From Dermanyssus gallinae (taxonomy: Eukaryota; Arthropoda; Arachnida; Mesostigmata; Dermanyssidae): a stretch of 64,000 bases of DNA. A model generated the notes under the pieces. That model was not told the origin of the DNA, searched no databases, and saw only the letters and a list, made by a program, of their open reading frames with translations. Made by a program: the position numbers and the translations under genes. Position 1 is the first letter of the stretch, and each line of letters opens with the position of its first letter. The stretch lies in assembly GCA_003439945.1 (NCBI GenBank), contig QVRM01002436.1:1-64000 (forward strand). The letters are read 5' to 3'. Below are positions 1-10,389 of the stretch, in pieces.

Positions 1-189
1 CCTTCTTCCTCTCTTTTGTCTTTCTCTCTTCTACCTGCCTAGTATCTATGCATTCCTCGAGGAGCCATATCACCTTATTATCAGATAACTAGGGTCATAA
101 CGTCGGTCAATCAATGCTACACAATCACATTTAGCTAAGTGAACGATTAGTCGATCATTCAATCGACCACATACTTCAGCTAACAAGGA

Positions 190-405
190 TCGCCCGGCTC
201 GATTCTGTTGTTGGTCGAATTTTCTTTGAGCGATGCTCATTACGAAACGATAGTAAACCATACGCTGCTGAGAGTCAGCGGTCATGCCCACAAGGACTGT
301 TGGAAAAACGCTAGATATCTTAACATGTCCGGCCCTCGGTGCATTGAAGGTACACCTCAGGTTAAGTGCCAAGCCGTAGGGGACGGAGGATAGTCTATAA
401 ATATA
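190..405 (+). mobile_element. tRNA-derived SINE, copy in intron of gene A
   Basis: A Pol III B-box-like stretch (GGCTCGATTC, near 197) is followed by a body with the conserved blocks GAGTCAGCGG, CCACAAGGAC and CATGTCCGGCCCTCGGTGCA. The same body recurs at 14140-14347, 34428-34592, 45390-45470 and 62160-62345, so it is an interspersed family. It lies in the intron of the duplicated membrane-protein gene and was present before the A/B duplication. The exact 5' end is unclear. Confidence 0.6.
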
Positions 406-423
406 AAAAAATAGACTATCCTC
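386..423. repeat. Perfect hairpin at the SINE 3' end
   Basis: The 13-base arms GAGGATAGTCTAT (386-398) and ATAGACTATCCTC (411-423) are exact inverted repeats around a 12-base A-rich loop. The copy in B (14327-14364) is identical. The left arm is SINE sequence, since the 34.5 kb copy ends in a similar block. The right arm is not seen in the other copies. Confidence 0.85.
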
Positions 424-1348
424 TAAACAACGGCTTTAAAAACTGTTTTAATTTTGTTAAGGCCGTTTTTGTTCCGTTCCTGTCCTTGCGAGGTGTCGAG
501 AGATTTGAATTCGAAGACTCATTATGATGGCTTGTTTGCCTTTTTACATACGCGCTTCTATTTGCGTAATGGGGGGAGGGGGGTGAAGGGGGATGACCTT
601 TAGTCAATGATCAACAGTTATAGCGTACTGGAACAAAGTAACAGGATAGGTAAATAGAGACCACAAAAAAATGCATGACTATTACCTACCAAAGGTAATG
701 AAACCCTAGATCTCTAGCAACGAAATTGTCACCACGGCACATACTTACAAACTTATACTCGCTTTTCAACGTTTTATGAATCTCCGAAGATATCGTCGCC
801 GAAACGAATAGACCTAAACAGCAAAACACCAGGCTATCCGCATGTTTAGCAAACTTGTCATTGCGCGTGCCTATGCACATATTGTTTATATGCTGAAAAA
901 ACATACTCCTTGCACTTGCTGTGCGGATTGGCACTAGCCACTACGCCATTTGATCTTCTGCGTTCGCATATACAGGTACGTTAGCAGCAGCCGCTTTTCT
1001 TTAATGCTGAAGAATAGCTAAAGAGAATAAACACAAAACCCCATACATATTCTCTATTTTGTTGCAAAACTCTTTCAAGTGTTGTTGCGTTGCACAACAG
1101 CATCACTCCACTACTTGTGCTTTTTTTTTCACGACACTTACACACATACGAATGTTTATTCGCACGCATGGCCTCAATGTCACAATTTTGTTACAAATAC
1201 TGTTATAATACGTTAACGCCATTACGTAATATACTACTACTACTACCATTATGTTTCATTCAATTCAATTCAAATGCATTCTGCGCTATAGGTGGTCATT
1301 TGGTCATCGTTTCAATGCTTTAAGCTAACAGAGATAAATTCATGCTAG

Positions 1349-2022
1349 ATTCCAGCCTGCTGACGGAACTCAAACATTCATGGGTATTTGGTCAAGACAA
1401 GGGGAAGTCAACGCGCATCCTGCAGGATATTGATCGCTGTCCTGGATTTACACATACGTGCAAAGTGATATGGCTCGCAGCGGTGTCCTCTCTTATTCTG
1501 GTGTTCGCCACCTGTGTGATTATTTTCGTAACAGCCTCGGCAATGGACGATTCAGAGCGGATGACGAATGAACGGACACGCGCTCCTATTGCGGCTACGA
1601 ATTCCTATCGTCGTGTTTCGACGAAACAAGCGGAAGGAATTGAACATATGTTCGCGGATCCTTGCGATGGAGACGGCCGCCTGTGTGGCCAGAAAAGAGC
1701 ACGCCCTGACGATAACAGCTACGATACAAAACACAACAAGCAATCAGCAAACGCGATGGCTGCAGCGAGACCACCAGCTACAGTATCAATAACAGAAACA
1801 GCAGAACCTATAGCAAACGTAGAAATCACAGCAGCAGCAGCAACAACGACTGCAACAACAACACCAGCTAGAATACCAATAAGCAGAGCAACAGAAATAG
1901 CAGAACCTATAACAAACGTAGGCATAACAGAATCAATGACAACACAAACAGAAGCAACGACAACACCAACAACAACAAGGCCAACAACAACAACGCCAAC
2001 ATTAACAACAACAACAACATGA
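1349..2022 (+). CDS. Single-pass membrane protein with Thr-rich tail, copy A, exon 2
   Basis: This is the last coding exon of the duplicated gene. It begins after an acceptor TAG ending at 1348, with a CTAAC branch-site-like motif about 27 bases upstream, and ends at TGA (2020-2022). It encodes about 40 polar residues, a hydrophobic helix (VIWLAAVSSLILVFATCVII...), then a segment rich in Thr, Ala and Asn. The tail contains one Cys pair (CDGDGRLC) and ends in Thr repeats encoded by ACA/ACC, as in mucin-like O-glycosylated stalks. The first exon lies outside the window; if it equals that of copy B the protein has 283 residues. Compared with B it shows five amino-acid changes, one silent change and lacks four Thr codons. 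I do not recognise the family; a type II membrane topology is inferred. Confidence 0.65.
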
Positions 2023-2360
2023 ACAACAACAACGCCAACATTAACACAACCACAACAACGACGCGAACGCCAACGCCAACAGTAACAACAACATGGACAA
2101 CACTATCAGTAAAACGGAACACAATAACAGCGACACGAATGACAAAGGAAAAATACGGAAGAAAACCAAGAAGAAAAAGAAGAACAAGAATGAGAAGTAG
2201 AAGCACAACAACAACAACGCAAACAACAGTAGCAGCAATATTGACGAGAAGTAAATCAATAGCAGCGACACCAATAGATGGCCCCAGCACCATCTTCCAC
2301 GACAATCCGAGCAACAATACCAACAATAACAATGGCTACAACAACAACAAGTCAGCAAAG
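1840..2360 (+). repeat. CAA/ACA trinucleotide-rich low-complexity tract
   Basis: Long runs of ACA, AAC and CAA codons extend from the coding tail of the copy A gene across its stop codon into the 3' UTR. All three forward frames stay largely open and read as poly-Thr, poly-Asn or poly-Gln. Reading frames after 2022 are therefore not evidence of coding. The equivalent tract in B is 15779-16316 and differs by whole triplets (12 and 15 bases). Confidence 0.9.
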
Positions 2361-2512
2361 GCAGCTCGAAGGCGGATCACTAAAGACGAATTGCTAAAGA
2401 ACCGCTGACTAAAAGCGCGCCGGCAGAGAACGGAGCCGATGGATTGCACCTCGTAGACGACGACGACAACGACGACGACGAGGACCATGGACTCACAACG
2501 GCGGTTGTGTTT

Positions 2513-2592
2513 GTGGTGTACATATGTGTGTGTATGTGGGTGTATGTATATGTATATCGATCTGTATGTGTATCTATGTGTGTGTTTGTATG
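2513..2592 (+). repeat. TGTATG-rich simple repeat in 3' UTR of copy A
   Basis: The tract is made of TGTGTATG and TGTATATG units. The same tract occurs at 16497-16571 in copy B. Confidence 0.8.
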
Positions 2593-2757
2593 GCTTCTGT
2601 CGCCTACCCGACCGGAAGCGTAAACGCGGCCACCAATAGCGGGGCGCAGGCTGTCAACAACCACGACATCATCACGTGGGGGGTTGAACCCGGTTTTCTA
2701 ACGAAAGCCGAGAGTGAAAACATGCCCGCAGTCCGGCAGTGGGGCAAGACGACCCCC

Positions 2758-2870
2758 ATGCGCAACTTCGAGAGCCTGAGGATACATGCGCAACTTCGAG
2801 AGCTGGGAAGATGCATGCGCAACTTCGAGCGAGAGCTTGAAGATACATGCGCAACTTCATGAGGCACTTC
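2758..2870 (+). repeat. Minisatellite, about 28-32 base units (copy A)
   Basis: Three units each start with ATGCGCAACTTCGAG and end in GATAC/GATGC, followed by a partial fourth unit. Copy B (16737-16870) has one more full unit, so the array changed in length after duplication. It lies in the inferred 3' UTR. Confidence 0.9.
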
Positions 2871-3414
2871 GGCACTTCGTCGGCTGCAAAAATAGACAGC
2901 CAAACACGAAAAAGCCCGCTAAACACGCCGCCGCCACAGCAGAAGCAACACTAGCGGAGATTCCGTGGTGTTTCTCTCACCGGGCGCGTGCGCGGCATCG
3001 CATGATTTTGGTAACTCATGTTCGGTTGCCCGCGGCTGCGGTGCCGGCGGCCGTAGCCGGACTAATCGATGGCTTTTATCTCAGTCATCAGCCCAGTGGA
3101 GCTCGGCAGTGGAGAATAATGGCTGGCTGGCTAGCGCCGGTCAAGACCGAAAAAGACTCGAATAGTAGGGCTGCCTTTGGCTGCCTACCGTTTCTGTTCG
3201 TAGCGTGCGGAATTACCGACTGTTTCCTCCTCCTCGGTGGTGTGGTGAGCTGTGCGCTTGAAGAACTCTCGTGCCCTTGTGGCTTTGTTGGGCAAACTGC
3301 TGCAGCGCTATTACTTGCTGTCTGTAGTGCGACCTGTTTCCCGCAGTGCCTGCTGTCCGAGGCAGCATCGCGTACAAAACAGGCAAAACGCACTTTTGCT
3401 TAATTCAATCTCAG

Positions 3415-3420
3415 AATAAA
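3415..3420 (+). terminator. Poly(A) signal AATAAA of gene copy A
   Basis: AATAAA lies in the same position relative to the gene as in copy B (17415). It would close a 3' UTR of about 1.4 kb. High A/B identity falls from near this point onward, which fits it being close to the transcript end. Confidence 0.5.
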
Positions 3421-3439
3421 CGACACAGCCCTATGTGTA

Positions 3440-4450
3440 TTTGTGGAACGCCTGGACAAACCTGGCCTCGTGTCTTGCGTACGAGTTGTGAATCGAGTCA
3501 TAACTGATCTCGCTTGATCTAGCGGTTGCAGTGAACCCCCGAGTTGCGCAAATCTGCAGTTGTGATGATTGTGGGAATCTTACACAACTATAGCCTTTCG
3601 AAGCGACTCCTACTAGTAGTAGTTAAGTTTATCTTAGGACTTCTGGAGAGATTAGTTTGTCACCTATTTTTTACTCGACTTTTTCTAATCTAATTTGGTA
3701 AATCATCCGTGTTGTAGTCAACTGAGTGTACGTATACCCGTTTTGTGTAATGAATATAAGTATTATCCGTTTACTTCAATGAATGCATGAAACTGAGCCT
3801 TCGCTGATACGAAACCCATAAGTGTTGTTTTCCAACCAATGTGTCAAATCGGGGCAACGGGGCTTGTGTTCGATTGCGCGTGTCTCTACTTTTTCCATCT
3901 TGCTGTTGGGAGACGTTTTACTTGTAGCACACAGACAGCCCCCATAGCGGGTGGGCTCCTATGGCGTATCTCTTAACTCGCATGTCCCACGTGCGTGACA
4001 GATGCATTGCACTGCATCGCCAGAGTGGTTTCTCTTACGTTTTTTTGCCGGACGTACCCCACGGTTTTGGGCGATACTTAAATCTTCTATTAGCGGCGCG
4101 CAATAAACGTATACAACAGCAACACAATATACGAATGGCCTGTGTTATCGTAGCTAGTGGATTCTATTTAGGGCTCAAACGTTCATCAGTGCCACTTTCT
4201 TTTCTAAAGCTACTGTGTTACCGATGGTCAGCGATCCTTAGATGAACCCCACACATTTTACCGGCGTTGCAATTTGGTGTATGATTCCATACCGCAATTT
4301 GCGGAAAGCAACTCCGGTTCAACGGTAACGAATCAGTATCTAAATAGCAACCAGCGATTTATGCTCAATTTTTAAGAAAGCAATGCGTAAATTGAATAAC
4401 AATTAGCCTTACACAGCTATCGTATGGGCTGCGACTGCGTTACACTAAGG
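3440..4450. other. Duplicated non-coding flank, with an A-only segment
   Basis: I see no gene here. Most of it aligns with 17440-18190 in copy B at visibly lower identity (about 90 percent by eye). About 260 bases near 3930-4190 are present only in A. No terminal repeats or target duplication are obvious at their edges, so insertion in A and deletion in B are both possible. Confidence 0.7.
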
Positions 4451-4499
4451 AGTCAACGACTTTATATTTTCCATCCTATATTTAACTACAAATACGCGC

Positions 4500-5580
4500 G
4501 CGAATTGATTGAGCAGCAGGTCAGAAGCCGGCCTGCTGCTGCTTAGCGAACCCAACGTCCGGTGGGCGGAAAACCGTCTTCCAGCCCGGCTTGTGGTCAC
4601 CGACAGGGCAACGGGCATCGTACTGGACGTCGCAACGAGCTCCGCATCTCCGATCACTGCTACGGCTATCGTTTCACCTGGATCTACTTAGCGAACGTTG
4701 CGCGTTTTTTCTTCTGCTACTGCAGCCCTAATGCTCTGCTTGACAACCCGCTCAAGTTTTTAGACGACTTGTTCTCTTCTTTTAACTAAATGGATATTCC
4801 ACTTCTAGCCATAGCTGGTGATTTTAGCGGGGTGGTTAGCGCATGGGGCTCTGCCAGAACTACCGAAATAGGCTCGCCGTCCTCGACCTGTTGACGACCG
4901 AAGACCTTGTTCTTAACACGGGTACGTTCACCTTCCTGCTACAGGAAGAGGAACCTCTCAGCGATCACCTTATCATCGAATTCCACGTGACTACTGCCGC
5001 GATGGTAAATTGTCCGACGCTGCATCCGCCTATCAGACGCCAGGAAGCTGAACAGCTTCGGAGGTCCCTCAGGGCACTCATAGGACCAAAGGGAAGGCCC
5101 GCTTCCCTAAGAACGAGTACCCAGTGCAAGAAACGCTCCTGGTGGACCTTTCTTAAGAAGCTGAAAGACGACTTCTGGGACCGCCCCTATGAGATGGTTA
5201 GGGACTTTCCCGCTTTAAGAGGTACAGAGATGCTCTTTCTGCGACAGAAGAGGCGCGGAATGCAATCGAAACGCTCTTCCCCATCACCCACGCTTCGATT
5301 GCGCCCCCTACCAGGGGGGGAGAGATGATCATTCGGAATCGACTTTGTATGAGATGCAGGATGCCGCGACGCGCCTCAAACAAGGAAAGGCGCCGGGCCC
5401 AGAAGGTGTCTCGCTTTCCGGGGTCTCGACCCTAATACAGGCGTTTCCAGGTACAGTAGCGACTGCAGCGACGGGGGTGCTTTAGTCGGGCTCGTTCCCT
5501 AGGGAGGGAAACCGCCTGCTGTCAGACGCCAGCACGTGTTTTGCAAAGGTAACTTGCCAATAGGGGCCATAAAGCAAATC
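4500..5580 (+). pseudogene. R1-clade LINE, degenerate endonuclease and RT start (copy A)
   Basis: Translated pieces in shifting frames match the order of an R1-type non-LTR retrotransposon ORF2. First come endonuclease motifs (GLLLLSEPNVR; AGDFSGVVSAWGS; LLTTEDLVLNTG; EPLSDH with the catalytic Asp-His), then a linker (WWTFLKKL). The RT start (KQGKAPGPEGVS) follows, then after a large internal deletion a later RT motif (NGLLSDAQHVFCKGHL). Stops and frameshifts interrupt every domain. The element ends near 5580, where the sequence passes into gag of a second R1-like element. It was present before the A/B duplication. Confidence 0.85.
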
Positions 5581-6279
5581 CAGAGAACAAGTCAGGCAGC
5601 AGGAAGGCGCCGGGATAACGGCTAGGGGGGTAGTTAAAAGTAAGGAGGGTGACGTTATAATTAGAATAGAGGAGAGTGAAAAGGGCGCAGGAGAAAAAAA
5701 TGGCGGTGGCCATTCGGGAATCTGCAAAGATGCAGACCGACTGCCGAGAGCTTAACCAGGGGCAGACCATTGCTCTGTGGGGGATTGACCCACTCTTGGA
5801 CAGGGAGCAGGTCGAAAGGGAACTGCAAAAGGCCTTGCAGCTTCCGGCCGGCGCCAAGATCAGAGCTACCGAGCCAAGGCTCGGAATAGCTGAAGTTTGC
5901 ACTGGTTACGGCGTCCCCGGCGGCGGCAAGGGCCATATGCTCCCGCAAGACCCTCAAGCTGGGCTCGAGGTGGAGACCTGAGGAGTGGATTAGGCTCCCC
6001 AACTGCTACAAGTGTCATAGGCCGGGCCATAAGACCCAAGACTGCAAAGCAGAGAGCCAGGTGCCTCGGGTATGCCACAAATGTGGTGAACCTGACCACC
6101 TGGCAGCCAATTGCAAAGCAACGACACTAAAGTGTCTGCTCTGCGGAATAGAGGGGCACCGAGCGGATAGGATGTCTTGCCCGGCCTATAGGGAGCAAGT
6201 CGGGCAGCGGCGGGAGGCCCGAAGGGGCGTCGCCAAAAGACAGGTAGATGGCAAGGAGACCCAAGTAAAGCCCAAATAA
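5580..6279 (+). pseudogene. R1-like gag (ORF1) with three CCHC zinc knuckles
   Basis: The encoded gag is a nucleic-acid-binding protein of a non-LTR retrotransposon. Pieces in two frames read TIALWGIDPLLDREQVEREL, then RLPNCYKCHRPGHKTQDC, then CHKCGEPDHLAANC, then CLLCGIEGHRADRMSC. These are three C-X2-C-X4-H-X4/5-C knuckles, as is typical of the R1 clade. A frame break near 5905-5985 separates the N-terminal half from the knuckles. The copy in B (19439-19789) keeps this stretch in a single frame, so the lesion in A came after the duplication. Translation stops at 6277-6279, about 125 bases before the endonuclease ORF. Confidence 0.88.
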
Positions 6280-6403
6280 CCAAGAAGAGCAAGCAAAAGG
6301 GGAATAAAGACAAGGGGGCTAAGAATAAGAAGACAACCGTTATCCCAGCAAGGGACGGAAAGGGTGATTGGAACTTAGTAGGTAGGGGCCCTTCATCCGA
6401 CCA

Positions 6404-7201
6404 ATGTTAAAGATACTTCAGGTAAACCTAAACCGCTGCAGGGCGGCGCATGACATGCTCGATGACATAGTACGCAGAGAGTCCATAGGCCTCTGCCTGC
6501 TCTCCGAGCCAAACATAGCGATCACCAAGCGGAAGGCAGACTGGGTATCTGACGCAGAGACGGAGACCGCAATCTGGTGGACGGGTTCCGAGAGAAACCT
6601 CGCGATTAGGAGCAAGGGGTCGGGGAGGGGGTTCTCCTGGCTGGAGATTGACCGGGTAGGGGTCTTCTATAGCTGCTACTTCTCTCCCAACAGGGAGGAG
6701 GAGGAATTCGAGGAATTTCTCAAGGAACTTGCCCAGAGCGCGGGGGAACATGCAGGTAAGAGGGTAATGATCACCGGAGATTTTAACGCAGCCAGCATAG
6801 CATGGGGCAGCCGAACCACAACTAGACGGGCTTAAATTCGTCTCTCTCTCCTCTCTCTCTACAGGAGAACTCTACAGGAGTGGATGGCTGAAAAGAGTCT
6901 AATGGTTCTTAATGACGGAAGGGTCCCCACCTTTTCCAGAGGGAGCCAGACGGCCTTCATTAACCTAACAATGGTCAATGAGGCGGCCTTTCTACTGGTG
7001 GTAGAGTGGAGGTTGAGGGAGACGGTGGAGACCATGAGTGACCACAGATACATCTGTTTCACCATCAGTACCCCCGAGGTGGCCCTCGCCCCGCCCCCTA
7101 GTAAGAGATGGCAGATGCGAAAACTGGACGCCAAGATTCTAGTGGCTGAAATAGACGAGGGTTGCAAACGACTTGGAGACACGGTGGGGGATGAATATTA
7201 A
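6404..7201 (+). pseudogene. R1-like ORF2, APE endonuclease domain
   Basis: This starts with MLKILQVNLNRCRAA and holds the catalytic motifs of the exonuclease III/APE fold: the Asn of QVNLNR, Glu of LLSEPN, GDFNAAS and the Asp-His of MSDHRYI. About 35 bases of CT-rich sequence (near 6836-6870) interrupt the frame between GSRTTTRRA and TLQEWMAEKSL. CTCTACAGGAG is present twice, at the edge of and inside that insertion. The next frame continues to a stop at 7199-7201. All catalytic residues remain, but the ORF can no longer be translated in one piece. Confidence 0.9.
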
Positions 7202-9270
7202 ATAATTAACATACTCTCTACAGCATGCGAGAAAGCTGCTCCCTCACAACACCACGGGAGCCGCCACCCTCCCAACTACTGGTGGAACAAAGGGATCGCA
7301 GTTGCCCGCAGGACTTGCATTAGGCTAAATAGGGTTTTCACGAGAACACGCAGCTAGTTAACGCAAAGAAACCGATGGGTGGGATTTTACGGGGAGCGAG
7401 AGACCGCAAGAGCTGAATCCCAATTGACGGAGTACAAGGCTGCTCGATCGAGACTCCGAGGACTCATCGCCAAAAGCCAAAAAGCCCGAGCGGAAAAAGA
7501 GCTGATAGACGCGGTGGCGAGCAAACCCCGGAGACCTCCCCCGAAACTCCCCCCCAATGTGCTGCGGGAGACTGTATCCGGTCTTTTTCCGGCATAGCCG
7601 CAGAGAGAAAACGAGGAGTTCTCGGTCACCCCGGAAGACATTCCGGAGGTGACGCTGAAGAAGGTCGAACAAGCCCGGAATCGGTTGGCAACCGGTAAAG
7701 CGCCCGGCCTAGACGGAATTCCCCCAGAGGTAGCGAGACTACTGGCCAAAAGGTGGCCTAAGGTCTTTCAAGACCTTGCCAACAAGCTTCTGAGAGAGGG
7801 GAGATTTCCGAGGCTGTGGAAAAAGGCAAGCCTGGTTCTGATCCCCAAACCCGGGAGGAAGACGGGGCCTTCGGCTTACCGGCCCATATGCCTCATTGAC
7901 GCCATGGGTGAGATCCTGGAGAACGTTATAGTCAAGAGACTAAACGACGAGATTCAGGAAAAGAACACCCTATCAGATGCCCAGTACGGTTTCCTGAAAG
8001 GCAGATCCGCATTAGGGGCTCTAAAGAAGGTTCTGAAACGGGCGGGTGAGGAGGCTATGAAGACCCCTAAAACAAGGAAATTCGTGCTCCTGATCCTCCT
8101 GGATGTCAAAAAGGCCTTCAACACAATGAGTTGGAAAGTAATTGTGGAGGCGATGAAGAGGAAAGGCTTTTCCCTCTACCTCCGTCGAATGATTTCATCC
8201 TACCTGGATGACAGAGGCTTGGTTGCAGGGGGGCAGGAGTACGAGGTTACTGCCGGAGTCCCACAGGGCTCGATTCTAGGACCCGTGCTCTGGAACATAG
8301 CTTACGACGGGGTGCTCGAGATCCGAGGCTTCCCGTATGGGGTGGAGACGTTGGCTTACGCTGATGACCTTGCACTCATGATAACGGCCAGGATCGAAAG
8401 AGCCCTAGAGAGCGCCGCCATTGAGGCTTTGTCAATGGTGTCCGAGTGGATGGAGTCTCATCACTTGAAACTGGCGCCCGACAAAACGGAGGCGATGTAC
8501 CTAACAGGCAGAAAGAGGACGACCGGCATTAACCTCGTGATGGCGGGCCACCCGATAGAAATCAGAAAGAAGGTAAAGTACCTTGGGGTCATGCTAGACA
8601 CTGGACTGACCGGATCGGCACACGTTAAGTACGTGGCCGAAAAGGCCCAAAGGGTCTCCCTGAACCTGGCGCGGATCATGCCTAGGGTCGGTGGGGTGGC
8701 TGAGGTGAAAGGAAGGCTCCTGGCCTCGGTGGCCGGATCAACGGCGCTATACGCAGCCTCAGTCTGGGGGGACATGGCAATGCGGACGGCGAAAAATAGG
8801 GGGGCACTAAGGTCGACCTAACGAACGCTGGCAATCAGGGTAAGCCGGGCGTATCGAACAGTCTCGACTGAAGCTCTCCTGGTCCTAGCCAAAATGCTGC
8901 CATGGGGCCTCCTAGTGGCTGAACGAAGTAAAATGTATCTAGACGAAGGTCTGGATCTCACCAGGGCCAGGAGTGCCACCATATCGGCCTGGCATGAGGA
9001 ATGGGCGCAAAAACGAGTGTCGACACCCGCGCGTTATGCAGATCGGGTGAGACGGACAATGTCGAGCACATAGTTCTGCGGTATCTGGCTCTCCGAGAGG
9101 TCAAGACGCGGGTGCGACCACCGTGAGGAAAACCCGATGAAGGAAGTTGTAGCACACATGCTGACATCGTCGAAGATGTGGAGGGAGTCTAGTGCCCTCT
9201 TTGAGGCTATCCTGTTCTTAAAGGCGGTCAAGAAAACTACCAGGAAAGCTCGTTTTAACTGTAATTTCCG
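7202..9270 (+). pseudogene. R1-like ORF2, reverse transcriptase and C-terminus
   Basis: The longest open stretch is 7649-8821 (390 codons). It contains the RT motifs in order: GKAPGLDGIPPEV, LVLIPKPG with AYRPICLID, LSDAQYGFLKGRS, LLDVKKAFNTM (catalytic Asp), AGVPQGSILGPVLWN and LAYADDLALM (catalytic Asp-Asp), then HLKLAPDKTEAM. The linker upstream (7202-7600) has three stops. Downstream, out of frame, are EHIVLRYLALREVKTR and a tail near 9140-9260 (VVAHMLTSSKMW), as at the end of R1 proteins. The RT core is intact but cut off from its endonuclease. Confidence 0.93.
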
Positions 9271-10055
9271 ATCCAGTCTAGAAAAAGCGTCTGTAGGCAA
9301 ATGGGAAAGAGTGGGGAATAGCAAAAGTGAACCGGCCTTGGAATTAGGCAGAGAAAGCCAGATGCGCTCCAGGCGACGCATCTCTAGGTGTTGGAGTTGT
9401 GGAAGTTGTTTACGATCTGGCGGACGCGTTTGAGCTGCATCAAGGCAGACAGGAGGCACCGGGTTGGAGTAGAATGTAGAAGTTGGTGCAATACCCGCTT
9501 CCATGGATTTAAAGCAGTGCCCACGCAGCTATCGATCTCTTTGTGCAGGTTTGCGAGCCCCAGATTTGACACTGGGGCTGGGGTGGCGCATGTCAGGATC
9601 CCCGTAATTTCTTACAGTAGTGCTAAACGGTTTCAGAAAAAAAGGCCGTAAATAAATCACAACAGCCTGCGTAAAACTCTAACCGAGCTCACTTGTGGCA
9701 AGACGCATAGCTACGGCTACGTGAGAAAAGTATCGTCACACGGAATTTAAAATAATAAAAAATATAGAACTTGGAGTCACATTCATTCAAGTGATATGCA
9801 ATTCACATCATAACACCTATTTAGAATAGAAAAGGCCGTTATTCACAACATAAAGTGTGGGAAGAAGCTGGAGTGCAGGTAAGTTCGCGAAGCAGCCTTG
9901 TTGTGCAATTTTCTGGCTACACGCCAGACGTGTATTGATTACAGCAATTTCTGCAATGCGTTTGGTACAAGCATTATTTGACACATACGCCTTTTACCCC
10001 CCCCCCCCCCCGCACATTTCACTCGGAATGACCAATTGTGCAAATAAGCGGCAAT
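9270..10055. other. No gene seen; 15-base poly-C run at 9997-10011
   Basis: This is AT-rich sequence after the R1-like element. Apart from the poly-C tract I see no coding motif or repeat. Confidence 0.6.
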
Positions 10056-10079
10056 TTATTTACAAGTCTGTGGCTGGAC

Positions 10080-10376
10080 ATAGCGCGTCCTCATCATGTC
10101 AATAATCGGCCTATAATCAAGCCTATAATCGGCTCTATCAAAGGCAACCTTCTGGTCGAGGCATATACAGTGAAATTCCTTGTTGGCGTTCATGTACAAA
10201 TCGCAATCATTTGTTATCTCCAGGCGTTGCGTGCACGTAAAACGTCTAGGCACATGCAAATTACCGACTTTCGTGTTGATCACCTTGGTGAAAGCGTCGA
10301 TTAGAACGCGACAGCACCGCGTGATTTTATTGTACATCTTAATAACACAATAGCAGTCTGAGAACAACACGTTCAA
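10080..10376 (-). pseudogene. Reverse transcriptase fragment (LINE), motif A region
   Basis: The minus-strand frame contains FHCICLDQKVAFDRADY, matching RT motif A of LINEs (a Leu-Asp-Gln-x-x-Ala-Phe-Asp-Arg pattern). It is preceded by a degenerate finger region (NTKVGNLHVPRRFTCTQRLE). No other RT motif is found close by, so this is an isolated fragment of another element. The family is not assigned. Confidence 0.55.
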
Positions 10377-10389
10377 GTCGAAAATAATA

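Larger units (their letters stand above)
1..6035. repeat. Segmental duplication, copy A (left end outside window)
   Basis: The sequence from base 1 to about 6035 matches 13931-19783 (copy B) almost base for base, in the same orientation. It covers the intron and last exon of the membrane-protein gene, its 3' flank, a degenerate R1-type element and the gag start of a second one. A has about 260 bases (near 3930-4190) that B lacks. Match to B ends at about 6032-6036, inside the gag zinc-knuckle coding region. A continues into the rest of that retrotransposon, while B switches to unrelated sequence. Exon 1 of copy A must lie to the left of the window. Confidence 0.95.
5580..9270 (+). mobile_element. 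R1-clade non-LTR retrotransposon, near full length, inactive
   Basis: Gag zinc knuckles, APE-type endonuclease, RT and a C-terminal domain occur in the order expected for R1-type elements, over about 3.7 kb. Several stops and frameshifts break both reading frames. No 28S rDNA target sequence was noticed at either side, so this is not a classic rDNA-inserted R1. The 5' end is fused to an older truncated R1-like element. The 3' end is not sharply defined. Confidence 0.85.

Noticed and set aside
70..372. Minus-strand frame over the SINE, with similar frames at 45300 and 62136
   Set aside because: The peptide similarity follows from shared SINE DNA; the frames are broken differently in each copy.
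1907..2358. Long minus-strand frames full of Leu and Val (also 15658-16325)
   Set aside because: They are the complement of the CAA/ACA repeat tract and read as poly-Leu/Val by composition only.
2786..3403. 205-codon plus-strand frame after the membrane-protein gene (and 16503-17327 in copy B)
   Set aside because: It crosses a minisatellite whose unit length is not a multiple of three, the frame differs between A and B, and it lies in the inferred 3' UTR.
5580..9270. R1 inserted in 28S rDNA
   Set aside because: No 28S-like sequence was recognised on either side.
9857..10105. 82-codon frame across the poly-C run
   Set aside because: The frame depends on the exact length of a homopolymer and has no motif.
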